Source: DATAOG01 sp046727895 (GTDB lineage Bacteria > Pseudomonadota > Alphaproteobacteria > Geminicoccales > Geminicoccaceae). From it: a stretch of DNA of 12,449 nt. The notes beneath the pieces were generated by a model, which was not told where the DNA came from, made no database searches, and saw only the letters and a list, made by a program, of their open reading frames with translations. The stretch lies in assembly GCA_046727895.1 (NCBI GenBank), contig JBKPDM010000350.1:1-12449 (forward strand), given 5' to 3'. The position numbers and the translations under genes are program-made. Shown one piece after another: positions 1 to 6,839 of this stretch (the first letter of the stretch is position 1; the number at the start of each line of letters is the position of its first letter).

Positions 1-53
1 ACCAGCAGGAGTCGACCTTGCGGCGTCAAACGCGCATTCTTGTGCAGGTTCAT
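1..53 (-). CDS. IS481-family transposase, N-terminal fragment (runs off the window)
   Basis: The ATG at 53-51 (minus strand) opens a frame reading MNLHKNARLTPQGRLLLV before the window ends. This N-terminus is characteristic of IS481-family DDE transposases, which begin with a helix-turn-helix region ahead of the integrase core; only the first 17 or so residues are visible. A GGGAG element lies upstream of the ATG. The gene would catalyse cut-and-paste or copy transposition of its own element. Whether it is intact cannot be seen. The family call rests on this short N-terminus plus the element end and target site described with the mobile element. Confidence 0.7.
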   Translation of the reverse strand, partial: MNLHKNARLTPQGRLLL

Positions 54-141
54 CCGGGTGATCTCCCGCTCAGCGCTGACCGTCTCGCAACCGACAGCCT
101 GACCGGGTGTCCCCGGATGAACAACCTTCATAGCAACCACA
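1..141 (-). mobile_element. End of an IS481-family insertion sequence, cut by the window edge
   Basis: Read on the minus strand from position 141, the sequence starts TGTGGTTGC and continues through GGTTGTTCATCCGG to a transposase start at 53. A TGT terminus and a GGTT(N)TTCATCCG core in the terminal repeat match the IS481 family as I remember it. Outside position 141 lies GCTAGC, which fits the NCTAGN target known for IS481 of Bordetella. The other end of the element is beyond the window, so the full length and second inverted repeat cannot be checked. Confidence 0.7.
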
Positions 142-147
142 GCTAGC
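142..147. repeat. Likely IS481 target site GCTAGC (one copy)
   Basis: GCTAGC directly abuts the IS terminus at 141. IS481 is known to insert at NCTAGN and duplicate six bases. Only this copy is in the window; the matching copy should lie beyond the other end of the element. Confidence 0.5.
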
Positions 148-182
148 TCACCGCTGGCTGCGCCACCGCTCCCGCAGGCTGC

Positions 183-1145
183 TCAATCGCCCAGGCGTCG
201 CGGTCGATGGTTGAGATCGGCGAACTTCTCGAGATCGAGGACCGGCTGCTCGATCCCGGCGCGGTGCTGCTCGTCGAAGTCGTTGATGATGCGCAGGCCG
301 ACCTTGATCAGCAGTAGCACCGCGGCGAGGTTGACCACCGCGAGCAGCCCCATGGTGACGTCGGCGAAGGCGAACACGGTCGAGAGGTCCTGCAGCGAAG
401 GCGAACAGCATCAGCGCGATCGAGACGTAGCTGCGGCCCCATTCGCCGACGTGGCTGGCCAGCGCCGTCTGGGTTAGCGCGACACCGCTGCTCTCCTGCA
501 GTTCCGGGCTGTAGGTGCTCGAAAGCAGGATCATGAAGGCGGTGCAGGAGCAGATGATCAGGGTGTCGATGAACACGCTGAACGCCTGCACGATGCCCTG
601 GTTGCCCGGGTGGCGCACATAGGCGACCGCGGCGACGTTGGGCGCGCTGCCGAGGCCCGCTTCGTTGGAGAACAGGCCGCGCCGCACGCCCATCGCGATC
701 GCCGCCCCCAGGCCACCCGCGAACGCCGGCATGAGTCCGAAGGCGCTCTTGACGATCATGACGAACACCGCCGGCACCTCGGCGATGTGCAGCAGGACCA
801 CGACCGCGGCGATCAGGATGTAGCCGGTCGCCATGATCGGCACGATGATCTCGGCCGCGGCGGCGATCCGCTGATGCCGCCGAAGATGATCAGACCGAGC
901 ACGATCACCAGCCCGATCCCGGTGACGACGGTCGGGATGCCGAAGGCGTCGCCGAACGACGACGCGACCGTATAGGACTGCAGTGCGTTGAAGCCGAGGC
1001 CGAAGGTCACCAGGAGCAGCACCGAATAGAGCCCGGCCAGCCAGCGCTGGCCCAGCCCGCGCTCGATGTAGTAAGCGGGGCCGCCCCGGTAGGTGCCGTC
1101 GGGCTCGGCGTTCTTGAACAGCTGGGCGAGCGCGCATTCGGGCCG
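183..1145 (-). pseudogene. Sodium:alanine symporter (AGCS family), truncated and frameshifted
   Basis: This is the remnant of an inner-membrane Na+/alanine (or glycine) symporter. Homology starts abruptly near 1145 with ECALAQLFKNAEPDG, followed by the RGGPAYYIERGLG motif, so roughly the first hundred residues of the usual 450-500 are missing. Near 871-874 the frame changes: FGGI ends one frame and QRIAAAAEIIVPIM continues in another, consistent with one lost base. The second segment holds the family signature GVRRGLFSNEAGLGSAPN (about 610-700). Near 377-395 the frame changes again: LFAFA is followed almost at once by DLSTVFAFADVTMG, skipping about 45-50 residues. The third segment runs to TGA at 183-185. 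With a lost N-terminus and an out-of-frame internal deletion it cannot make a working transporter. The family call is firm. Confidence 0.9.
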
Positions 1146-1164
1146 CAGGGGACCCGACTTCGTC

Positions 1165-1184
1165 AGGCGCCGGCGATGGCGCCT
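1165..1184. terminator. Short GC hairpin downstream of the reductase gene
   Basis: AGGCGCC and GGCGCCT form a 7-bp stem around a 6-base loop, 14 bases past the reductase stop on the minus strand. No T-run follows on either strand, so it is at most a weak terminator. It lies between the reductase and the point where the symporter homology begins. Confidence 0.3.
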
Positions 1185-1197
1185 CCCGAGCCCCGCC

Positions 1198-1826
1198 TCA
1201 TCCCCCCGCGCGGCGGACGAGGGAGAAGGCGAACTCGCGCCCCAGGCCGAAACGGTAGGCGGAGCTGATCCAGAGCAGGGCGAAGGGCTCGAGCAGGCGG
1301 GCCGAGGCGAGGCCGCCCGCCTCGACGCTCTCGAAGCCGAGCTCGTCGGCCAGCCGGGCCACGGTGCGGCGCGCCTGGGCATCGTCACCCGCGACGTACA
1401 TGACGGCGCGCCGCCCCTCGAGCCCGGGGTTCGCCATGATGTTGAAGCCGACCGTGTTGAACGCCTTGACCACCTTGGCGCCGGGCGCCCAGCGGGCGAC
1501 CTGCTCGCCGCCGCTGGTCTCGTGACCATGAGTGAGGCCGGTCAGATCGGGCTTGAGCGGGTTGGTGCAGTCGACGACGATCTTGCCGCCGAGATCGCCG
1601 GCGCTGCCGATCGCGGCCTCGGTGGCGCTCCAGGGCGTCGCCAGGACCACGATGTCGGCGCCGGCGGCCGCCGCGGCGACGCCCGCCACCCGCGCCTTTG
1701 CGGTGAGTGCCTTGTGCTTCGGCGCCGCCGGATCGCGCACGCCGAACGTCACCTCGTGCCCCTTGCTGGCCCAGCGCTGCCCCAGCGTAGCCCGACGTTG
1801 CCAGACCCAATGACCGCGATTCGCAT
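1198..1826 (-). CDS. NADPH-F420 reductase-like NAD(P)-binding protein, frameshifted near the N-terminus
   Basis: The product belongs to the F420_oxidored/NADP-reductase superfamily, cytosolic Rossmann-fold proteins that bind NAD(P)H; its substrate here is unknown. From ATG 1826 the frame reads MRIAVIGSGNVG, the expected GxGxxG dinucleotide fold, then breaks at 1791-1793. One base on, the family sequence continues as ATLGQRWASKGHEVTFGVRD. Adding one G to the GGG run gives exactly 210 codons (209 residues), a normal family length. Later landmarks are DIVVLATPW (58-66), VVDCTNPLKPDLTG (84-97) and VKAFNTVGFNIMANP (120-134). A GGAG element precedes the ATG. The gene is divergent from the mannonate dehydratase. 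A sequencing error is more likely than a true pseudogene because everything else is intact. True F420 use is not established; many relatives are annotated simply as NAD(P)-binding proteins. Confidence 0.85.
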
Positions 1827-1858
1827 CCCGCCTTCTCCGATAGGTCGTTCGCACCACC

Positions 1859-1999
1859 ATGAAATTAGCGCGCTCGCGCCAATCGACGATCCGCGAGGCG
1901 GATCGCGCGCTCGGGGAGAGGGTGGTGACCGTCTTGCAGGCCATCCGCGGCGGGTTGATGCTGGGCTCGATCATGGACCCTTGGGAGACGCCGCCATGA
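1859..1999 (+). CDS. Possible small ORF overlapping the mannonate dehydratase start
   Basis: An ATG at 1859 opens 46 codons (MKLARSRQST...MDPWETPP) ending in a TGA that overlaps the next ATG as ATGA at 1996-1999. That is the typical geometry of translational coupling. Almost all codons end in G or C, as in the neighbouring genes. The Shine-Dalgarno region is weak and an in-frame TAG lies at 1841, so it cannot extend far upstream. I do not recognise the sequence. It may be a leader peptide, the C-terminal stub of a lost gene (the stretch READRALGERVVTVLQAI looks like a helix from a larger protein), or chance. Confidence 0.3.
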   Translation: MKLARSRQSTIREADRALGERVVTVLQAIRGGLMLGSIMDPWETPP

Positions 2000-3087
2000 A
2001 ACTCGGGCTCGGGCTGTATCGGGATCTGCTGACCGACGACAACTTCCGATTCGCGCGGCAGACGGGCTGCACCCACATCGTAGCCCATCTGACCAACTAC
2101 TTCGCGGGCGCGAGCCCTGATCTGAGCTCCAGCGGGGACATGGGCTGGGGCTCGTGCGAGGGCGCTGCACTCTGGTCGCAGGACGAGCTCGACGACCTGG
2201 TGGCGGCCGCTCGCAAGCACGGCCTGGCCATCGCCGCGCTCGAGAACTTCAACCCCGCCTTCTGGTACGACGTGCTGCTGGATGGCCCAGAGCGGGACCG
2301 GCAGCTCGAGGATCTCAACATGCTGATACGCCGCGTCGGCCGGGCCGGGATCCCGGTCATCGGCTACAACTTCTCGATCGCCGGGGTGTGGGGCTGGTAC
2401 AAGGGTCCCCATGGCCGGGGCGGCGCCGTCTCGGTCGGCTTCGATGCCGCCAGATGCGAGATCGACCGCCCGATCCCCAAGGGCATGGTCTGGAACATGC
2501 GCTACGCGAGCGGCGCTGGCGCCGGTTACGTCGAGCCGATCCCGAGCGAGGAGCTCTGGCAGCGTCTGGAGCATTTCCTGAATGCGCTCCTGCCCGTCGC
2601 GGAGGAGGCCGGCGTCGCGCTTGCCGCGCATCCGGACGACCCGCCGGTCGAGCGCCTCCGCCTCGCCGCCCGCGGCATCAACCAGCCCTCCAGCTATGAC
2701 CGGCTGATCGCGCTGAACCGAAGCCCGATGAATCGGCTCGAGCTGTGCCTGGGCTCGGTTCAGGAGATGACCGAGGGCACGGTCTACGATCTGGTCGAGC
2801 ACTACGCGGGCGAAGGGCGGATCGCCTACGTCCATTTTCGCAACGTCCGCGGCAAGGTGCCGAGCTACCTCGAGACCTTCGTCGACGAGGGCGACATCGA
2901 CATGGTGCGGGTGGTCGGGATCCTGAAGCGCCATGGTTACGAGGGCGTGCTGATCCCGGACCACACGCCCGAGATGACCTGCGCCGCACCCTGGCACGCC
3001 GGCATGGCCTACGCGCTCGGCTACATGCGCGCGCTGATTCAGAGCACTCGAGCGCCGATGAGCGGGCTCGTAACAAAGCGCGAGTGA
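1996..3087 (+). CDS. uxuA: Mannonate dehydratase (UxuA-like)
   Basis: Mannonate dehydratase (EC 4.2.1.8) converts D-mannonate to 2-keto-3-deoxygluconate in hexuronate breakdown, in the cytoplasm. The 363-residue product is a metal-dependent TIM barrel of the xylose-isomerase-like fold. Residues in the positions expected for the family's metal site are His212 (in HPDDPP), Cys251 (LCLGSVQEM), His280 (YVHFRNVRG) and Asp322 (PDHTPEM). E. coli UxuA is somewhat longer (394), but many bacterial homologues are about this size. The N-terminus MKLGLGLYRDLLTDDNFRFA differs from the classical E. coli one, so a related sugar-acid dehydratase activity is possible. The start is set by GGGAG eight bases upstream; the open frame continues further back only as antisense of the reductase. 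No other uronate genes (uxuB, uxaC, kdgK) are in the window. Confidence 0.85.
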   Translation: MKLGLGLYRDLLTDDNFRFARQTGCTHIVAHLTNYFAGASPDLSSSGDMGWGSCEGAALWSQDELDDLVAAARKHGLAIAALENFNPAFWYDVLLDGPERDRQLEDLNMLIRRVGRAGIPVIGYNFSIAGVWGWYKGPHGRGGAVSVGFDAARCEIDRPIPKGMVWNMRYASGAGAGYVEPIPSEELWQRLEHFLNALLPVAEEAGVALAAHPDDPPVERLRLAARGINQPSSYDRLIALNRSPMNRLELCLGSVQEMTEGTVYDLVEHYAGEGRIAYVHFRNVRGKVPSYLETFVDEGDIDMVRVVGILKRHGYEGVLIPDHTPEMTCAAPWHAGMAYALGYMRALIQSTRAPMSGLVTKRE

Positions 3088-3147
3088 ACGTCCTGGCTGG
3101 GTGTCAGCACTCGTGATTGTGGTATCGATAAAATCTAAACAAAATTT

Positions 3148-3214
3148 GTACCAAAGTACGATCTGTGCGAGACTTTTGACATTGCTGGTCTCCGAGTGCA
3201 CCGATAAGGATATT
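3148..3214 (+). promoter_or_regulatory. AT-rich leader with -35-like box ahead of the DUF1344-like gene
   Basis: The spacer 3088-3266 is markedly more AT-rich than its surroundings. It contains a dyad GTAC-CAAA-GTAC at 3148-3159 and a perfect TTGACA at 3176-3181. The best -10-like sequence, GATAAG at 3203-3208, is 21 bases away, too long for a standard sigma-70 promoter, so the exact promoter is uncertain. Some promoter is expected here, since the downstream gene is about 180 bp from uxuA. Confidence 0.3.
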
Positions 3215-3266
3215 GCCAGAAACTACGCAGTTTGTCTGGGTTGCATCCGCAAGAGGGGAAATCACG

Positions 3267-3539
3267 ATGCACCGTATGTTGGGACTGGCAGCCGCGCTCG
3301 CGGTAGCCTTCACGGCCTCTTTGGCGAGCGCCGACGAGATCACTGGCGCGATCGAAAAGATCGACCTGAGCGGCAATACCTTCATGGTCGGCGACAAGCT
3401 GTTCGCGGCCTCGCCGGACAACACCGTCGGCGCGAAGCTGTCCGAGCTCAAGGAGGGCGACAAAGTGACCGTGGTCTTCACCGAGGAGACCCACGGCGAC
3501 AATCCCATCAACGCGATGGAACTCAAGAAGGCAGAATAA
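3267..3539 (+). CDS. Small exported DUF1344-like protein
   Basis: The 90-residue product has a clear signal peptide: a basic start, hydrophobic LGLAAALAVAFTASLA, and a likely signal peptidase I site after residue 22 (SLASA-DE). The mature part, about 68 residues, is acidic and beta-rich: ITGAIEKIDLSGNTFMVGDK, then LSELKEGDKVTVVFTE. The pattern 'G-x-I-xx-I-D ... L-KEGDKV-V-F' matches DUF1344, a small-protein family of alphaproteobacteria with no known function, probably periplasmic. The start at 3267 is preferred because AGAGGGGAA sits just upstream and the signal peptide begins there; an in-frame TTG at 3213 has no such support. It has its own AT-rich upstream region and is followed by strong hairpins, so it is probably a single-gene transcript. 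Confidence 0.75.
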   Translation: MHRMLGLAAALAVAFTASLASADEITGAIEKIDLSGNTFMVGDKLFAASPDNTVGAKLSELKEGDKVTVVFTEETHGDNPINAMELKKAE

Positions 3540-3550
3540 ATCGCGGAGGA

Positions 3551-3581
3551 GGCTCGGACGGCGCCAGACCGCCGTCCGAGC
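3551..3581 (+). terminator. Strong hairpin after the DUF1344-like gene
   Basis: GCTCGGACGGCG at 3552-3563 pairs perfectly with CGCCGTCCGAGC-type bases at 3570-3581, giving a 12-bp stem and a 6-base loop, 12 bases after the TAA. There is no U-tract immediately after it, but a second hairpin follows. It sits between convergent genes and may act on both. Confidence 0.55.
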
Positions 3582-3595
3582 ACTGCGACGTGACT

Positions 3596-3619
3596 GCGGC
3601 CGATGCCGGCCGCATTTCT
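3596..3619. terminator. Second hairpin between convergent genes, with short T-run
   Basis: GCGGCCG and CGGCCGC pair around ATGC (3596-3613), followed on the plus strand by ATTTCT. It lies four bases from the flippase stop codon on the other strand, so it could end transcription from the plus side and partly from the minus side. Confidence 0.45.
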
Positions 3620-3622
3620 AGA

Positions 3623-4969
3623 CTATTGCGCCAGGCGCGGCGAAGGCTCGCGCAGATGACTGCTCAGAAGCGCCAGGCAGTAGATCAGCCAGACAGCGTT
3701 GAGAACGACATGGGCCAGGCTCGCGCCGATGAGGCCGAGCGAGGGTAAGCCGACGAGCAGGCAGCTGTAGAAGGCGAGCGTGGCGAACACCACGCTGTAC
3801 AGGTGCTGCCGCTGGAGGCCCATGCTGAGGAGCGCCGGGCGAAGCGCGATGCCGCCGAGCGCCAGGGTCGCCGCGCCCATCTGCAGGACAAGGGACGCCG
3901 CGGCAGCCGTGAATTGCCGGCCGACGGTCAGAGCGAGCAGCCGTTCGGCCTGCACCCCGACCACCAACAACACGACGCCGGCCAGAGCGCCGCTGAACAG
4001 GTTCACCTGCAGCACGGTCTGGCGCATGCGGGCGGCCTGGCCACGCGCCCAGAGGCGGGCAACGTCGGGGAAGATCGCCTGCTGGATCGGCACGCCGATC
4101 TTGAGGGCGGCATCGCCCAGGCGTTTGGCGACGGTGTAGAGGCCAACCGCGGCGGGGTCGAGCAGAGCGCCGACCAGGAGGGTGTCCACCTCGCGCGTGC
4201 TCTTGCGGATCAGCACCGCCAGATTGAGCGTCCAGATGAAGTTCCAGATGCCCGGGCAACGGCTCGTCACGCCACGCAGCGGGGCACGCAGGAAGTCGCC
4301 AAAGCCCCGGCGGCTCAGCTCGCGCCATGCCAGGCCGAGCAGTGTGAAATTGCGCGCGATCTGCACGATCACGCCGAGCAGCAAAAACGCCCAGATTCCG
4401 GCACCGGTCGCCCAGGCGAGAGCGACCAGGACCAGCCGCAGGACGGCGCAACCGGCCTCCAGCCAGGCGAACACGGCGAATCGATCGAACAGGCGCAGCA
4501 CCGCGATCGGCGTGGCGGCGAGCCGAAGTTGCAGGCTCAGGCTGTAGAGCGCGGCCATCTGCATCGTCGCAGCGCTCCAGCCGAACCACTCGCCGCACAC
4601 ATAGACGCCGCCCAGCGCGACCAGGCTCGCCAGGAGCGCACCGCCGAGGTCCAGCAAGGTGCCGAACTTGATCAGGCTCCGGAAATCACTGCCGCGGTCC
4701 TGCTCGAAGGCCGCGGCGCCGTATTTGATCAGCGCCTGCCAGGGCTCGGGCCGGGCGAGCCGGTCCACCAGCCGGACATAGGCCTCGATCAGGGCGAGGA
4801 TACCGAGCGCTGCGGGGCCGAGCGCGCGCGCGGTCAGAGCGAGCGCGGCCAGGCCGATCAGTGCCGCGATGGCGTTGCCGCTGATCAGGTAGCCAACGTT
4901 CTTGAGCAGCCGGCGCAGGATCTCGTCACGCCAGCTGGCGAGCGCAAAGGCCGTGAGCCGAGCCTTCAT
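3623..4969 (-). CDS. Polysaccharide flippase / oligosaccharide transporter (Wzx/MATE-like)
   Basis: The 448-residue product is almost entirely hydrophobic helices with short basic loops, as in Wzx-type flippases of the MVF/PST superfamily, which carry lipid-linked sugar repeat units across the inner membrane. The N-terminal helix region LLKNVGYLISGNAIAALIGL followed by ALTARALGPAALGILALIEA is the classic opening of this family. The segment REVDTLLVGALLDPAAVGLY with VAKRLGDAALKIGVPIQQ (about residues 265-300) is the conserved middle motif. About 12-14 membrane segments can be counted, and the length is typical. The ATG at 4969 is the only good start, but no strong ribosome site precedes it. 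The glycosyltransferase upstream on the same strand suggests a shared role in surface polysaccharide. The exact substrate is unknown. Confidence 0.85.
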   Translation of the reverse strand: MKARLTAFALASWRDEILRRLLKNVGYLISGNAIAALIGLAALALTARALGPAALGILALIEAYVRLVDRLARPEPWQALIKYGAAAFEQDRGSDFRSLIKFGTLLDLGGALLASLVALGGVYVCGEWFGWSAATMQMAALYSLSLQLRLAATPIAVLRLFDRFAVFAWLEAGCAVLRLVLVALAWATGAGIWAFLLLGVIVQIARNFTLLGLAWRELSRRGFGDFLRAPLRGVTSRCPGIWNFIWTLNLAVLIRKSTREVDTLLVGALLDPAAVGLYTVAKRLGDAALKIGVPIQQAIFPDVARLWARGQAARMRQTVLQVNLFSGALAGVVLLVVGVQAERLLALTVGRQFTAAAASLVLQMGAATLALGGIALRPALLSMGLQRQHLYSVVFATLAFYSCLLVGLPSLGLIGASLAHVVLNAVWLIYCLALLSSHLREPSPRLAQ

Positions 4970-4978
4970 CGTGCTGCC

Positions 4979-5098
4979 GTGCGCAGAGCGGCCGGCCGAT
5001 TGCCCCGTCTGCGTCCCTCGACGCTCATCTTTCTCGTGATCGCGACGCTGATGCTCGTTGAGCGGGAGCGCGAGTCGGTGGAACGAGGCCCGTCGTGA
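4979..5098 (+). CDS. Possible 39-residue single-helix membrane peptide
   Basis: A GTG at 4979 opens a frame with a basic start (RRAAGRLPRLRP), one hydrophobic helix (STLIFLVIATLMLV) and a charged tail (ERERESVERG), ending in TGA at 5098. It is divergent from, and almost touching, the flippase start. The start codon is not supported by a Shine-Dalgarno site. It may be a real small membrane protein, the N-terminal anchor left from a lost gene, or chance. Confidence 0.15.
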   Translation: MRRAAGRLPRLRPSTLIFLVIATLMLVERERESVERGPS

Positions 5099-5147
5099 GC
5101 CCCACCCTGTCGCGAATCCATGAAGTTACCCCGCGGTGCTCGAAAGT

Positions 5148-5161
5148 CTCGCTAGAGCGAG
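5148..5161. promoter_or_regulatory. Dyad CTCGCT-AG-AGCGAG upstream of the flippase
   Basis: Two 6-base arms with a 2-base centre form an operator-like dyad, about 180 bp upstream of the flippase start and downstream of the candidate promoter. It is too tightly spaced to be a hairpin. No regulator can be named. Confidence 0.2.
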
Positions 5162-5193
5162 TCGAACGCGCCAGCCACTTGTGAAGTAAATGT

Positions 5194-5222
5194 AAGATAA
5201 ATCAAAAATGCGAAATCTTCAA
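5194..5222 (-). promoter_or_regulatory. Candidate sigma-70-like promoter for the flippase
   Basis: On the minus strand TTGAAG (5222-5217) and TATCTT (5199-5194) are separated by exactly 17 bases, in one of the few AT-rich stretches of the window. Each box matches four of six consensus bases. It would give a leader of roughly 215 bases to the flippase start at 4969. The call rests on sequence resemblance only. Confidence 0.3.
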
Positions 5223-5234
5223 TTATCGAAACAG

Positions 5235-5465
5235 CTAGACTTCAATGTTAACAATCAACTCGGGATTCACTACCCGACATTGCGGGTGCCGCTTCTCGTC
5301 GACGGTGATATGGTCCGTCCTCGTATGGCTGAAGTACACCACGGGTTGCAAGACGCCGATGAACCGGCCGCCATAGCCCTCGAGCAGGTTCCTGACCGCG
5401 GTCCAGTCCCAGAGCAGCGCGACCTCCGCCGCCTTCTCGCGGTCCTGGCCGCGACCGCTGCGCGC
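5235..5465 (-). pseudogene. Gene remnant, possibly from an SGNH-hydrolase-like protein
   Basis: Directly after the glycosyltransferase stop, the same minus-strand frame stays open for 76 codons to TAG at 5235-5237. It reads like real protein: AAEVALLWDWTAVRNLLEGY, then GGRFIGVLQPVVYFSHTRTD. The 'Y-G-x-R-F-x-x-V-L-Q-P' pattern recalls the later part of SGNH/GDSL-like hydrolases found near polysaccharide genes, but I cannot confirm the family. There is no credible start codon, and the last part runs into AT-rich sequence unlike the rest. It is best read as a fragment of a larger gene cut at both sides. An alternative GTG at 5470 overlaps the upstream stop but reads another frame. Confidence 0.4.
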
Positions 5466-6604
5466 TCACGGCAGGCGGCTCTCGGAAACGGGCTGGCGCA
5501 GCGCGGCCGGCGCGCGGCCCGAGGTCGCGTCGGCGATCAGCCGGTCCCACAGCGCCATGACGGCCTCGCGCCCGAACCGCTGCACGCGCCCTGGCGCGCT
5601 GCGGCGCCGAACGCGGCACGCCGATCGGGGTCGACGATCAGCGTCGTCAGCGCACCGGCGAGCGCGGCCACGTCCTCGGGCGGGACCAGCAGGCCATCCA
5701 CCCGGTCGCGGACGATCTCGCCCGGTCCCCAGGGGCAGTCGAACGCGATCACCGGCAGACCCGCCGCCATGGCCTCGGTGATCACGTTGCCGAAGCTCTC
5801 GTAGCGCGACGACAGGACGAAGATCTCGCCCTCCGCGACCCACTGTCCGGGCCGCTCGGTCAGGCCGGGCAGAGCGACCCGCTCGCCGAGACCGAGTTCG
5901 TCCCGCAGCGCCTCGAGGCGGGCCCGTTCCGGTCCCTCGCCCCAGATGACCAGGCGCCAGTCGGGATGCGCGCGGGCGATGGCCGCGAAGGCTCGCAGGA
6001 GGAGATCGAAGCCCTTCTGATCGACCAGGCGGCCGACGGCGACCACGACCCGGCTGCCGCCCCGCTCCGGCGTCTCTGCGGGCGTATCCACGGGGTTGGG
6101 GATCACCCGGCCGCGTGCCTGGATCGCCGCGGGAAAGCAGCCGAGCACGCCCTCACTCGGGGTGACGACATGGTCGGCCCAGCCGTACAGACGGTGACGG
6201 AGCCAGGTCCAGACCGGGTTGAAACGCTGCCGATCGGGATTGTTGCGCTCCGAGATGATCACCGGCAGGCGCAGCCCGCGGCTCGCCAGCACGGTCAGCA
6301 CATTGATCTTGGCCAGAAAGGCGATCACCACGTCCGGCTCGATCTGGCACAGCGCACGGCGCAGGACCGCGAGCCGCCTGACGCTCTGCCAGGCCGCCCG
6401 CCAAAGCGGCCCGGAGACCGCGACGAGATCCAGCTGGCGCAGCGCCACCCTCGGATCGATCTTGTAGTAGGGGCGGGTGCCGGGCCGCTCGAACGACATC
6501 AGCGTGACCGAGGCGCCGCGCGCCGCCCAGTGGTTGGCCATGCCGATCAGCACCCGCTCGGCGCCGCCGGCACCCAGCGAGGTGATCACCAGGGCGATGC
6601 GCAT
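5466..6604 (-). CDS. Glycosyltransferase family 4 (GT-B fold), frameshifted near the C-terminus
   Basis: This is a retaining GT4 enzyme that would add a sugar from a nucleotide sugar onto a growing glycan, probably at the inner face of the membrane. The N-terminal domain opens with MRIALVITSLGAGGAERVL, whose GAGGAE loop is typical of the family. The C-terminal nucleotide-sugar domain begins at VVVAVGRLVDQKGFDLLL (186-203), has WGEGPE (221-226), and ends with the E-x7-E motif ESFGNVITE (E269, E277) followed by AMAAGLPVIAFDCPWGPGEI. The frame breaks near residue 338 (5589-5591); one base on, it continues RVQRFGREAVMALWDRLIAD to TGA at 5466. Restoring a G in the GGG run gives 379 residues, a normal length. 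The ATG at 6604 fits the family start better than the one at 6631. Sugar specificity cannot be told. Confidence 0.87.
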
Positions 6605-6839
6605 CGGACGTTGGCCAGGGTCGCGGCGCATCCGACGCCGCGCCGAGCGCGGCCGGCTGAGCTCATCGAAGCCATCATCTGTCGCTCGCGGCGATCGCCA
6701 TCGCCCGCACCTGCCATCGGACGCGGATCAGCCCGCACGGTCCGGGCCGATCAGTGCCAGCTTTTGTTTGCCAGACCCCTAAGATCGGAGCCTTTCGGGA
6801 TGGGCGCGCCGGCCCGCGGTGACGGTGCGCGGGGCTGCC

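Noticed and set aside
1165..1184. Efficient intrinsic terminator after the reductase
   Set aside because: The stem is short and there is no T-run, so it is listed only as a weak hairpin.
1093..1995. Long upstream extension of the mannonate dehydratase frame on the plus strand
   Set aside because: It is antisense to the reductase and symporter remnant, its amino acid content is not protein-like, and the family sequence begins at 1996 behind a good ribosome site.
3176..3208. Complete sigma-70 promoter from TTGACA
   Set aside because: No -10-like box lies at 16-18 bases; the nearest, GATAAG, is 21 away.
3803..4978. Long plus-strand frame opposite the flippase
   Set aside because: It is rich in Gln, Arg and Ala in a pattern typical of antisense frames in GC-rich DNA, while the minus strand encodes a clear membrane transporter. 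Only its far end (4979-5098) was kept as a doubtful small ORF.
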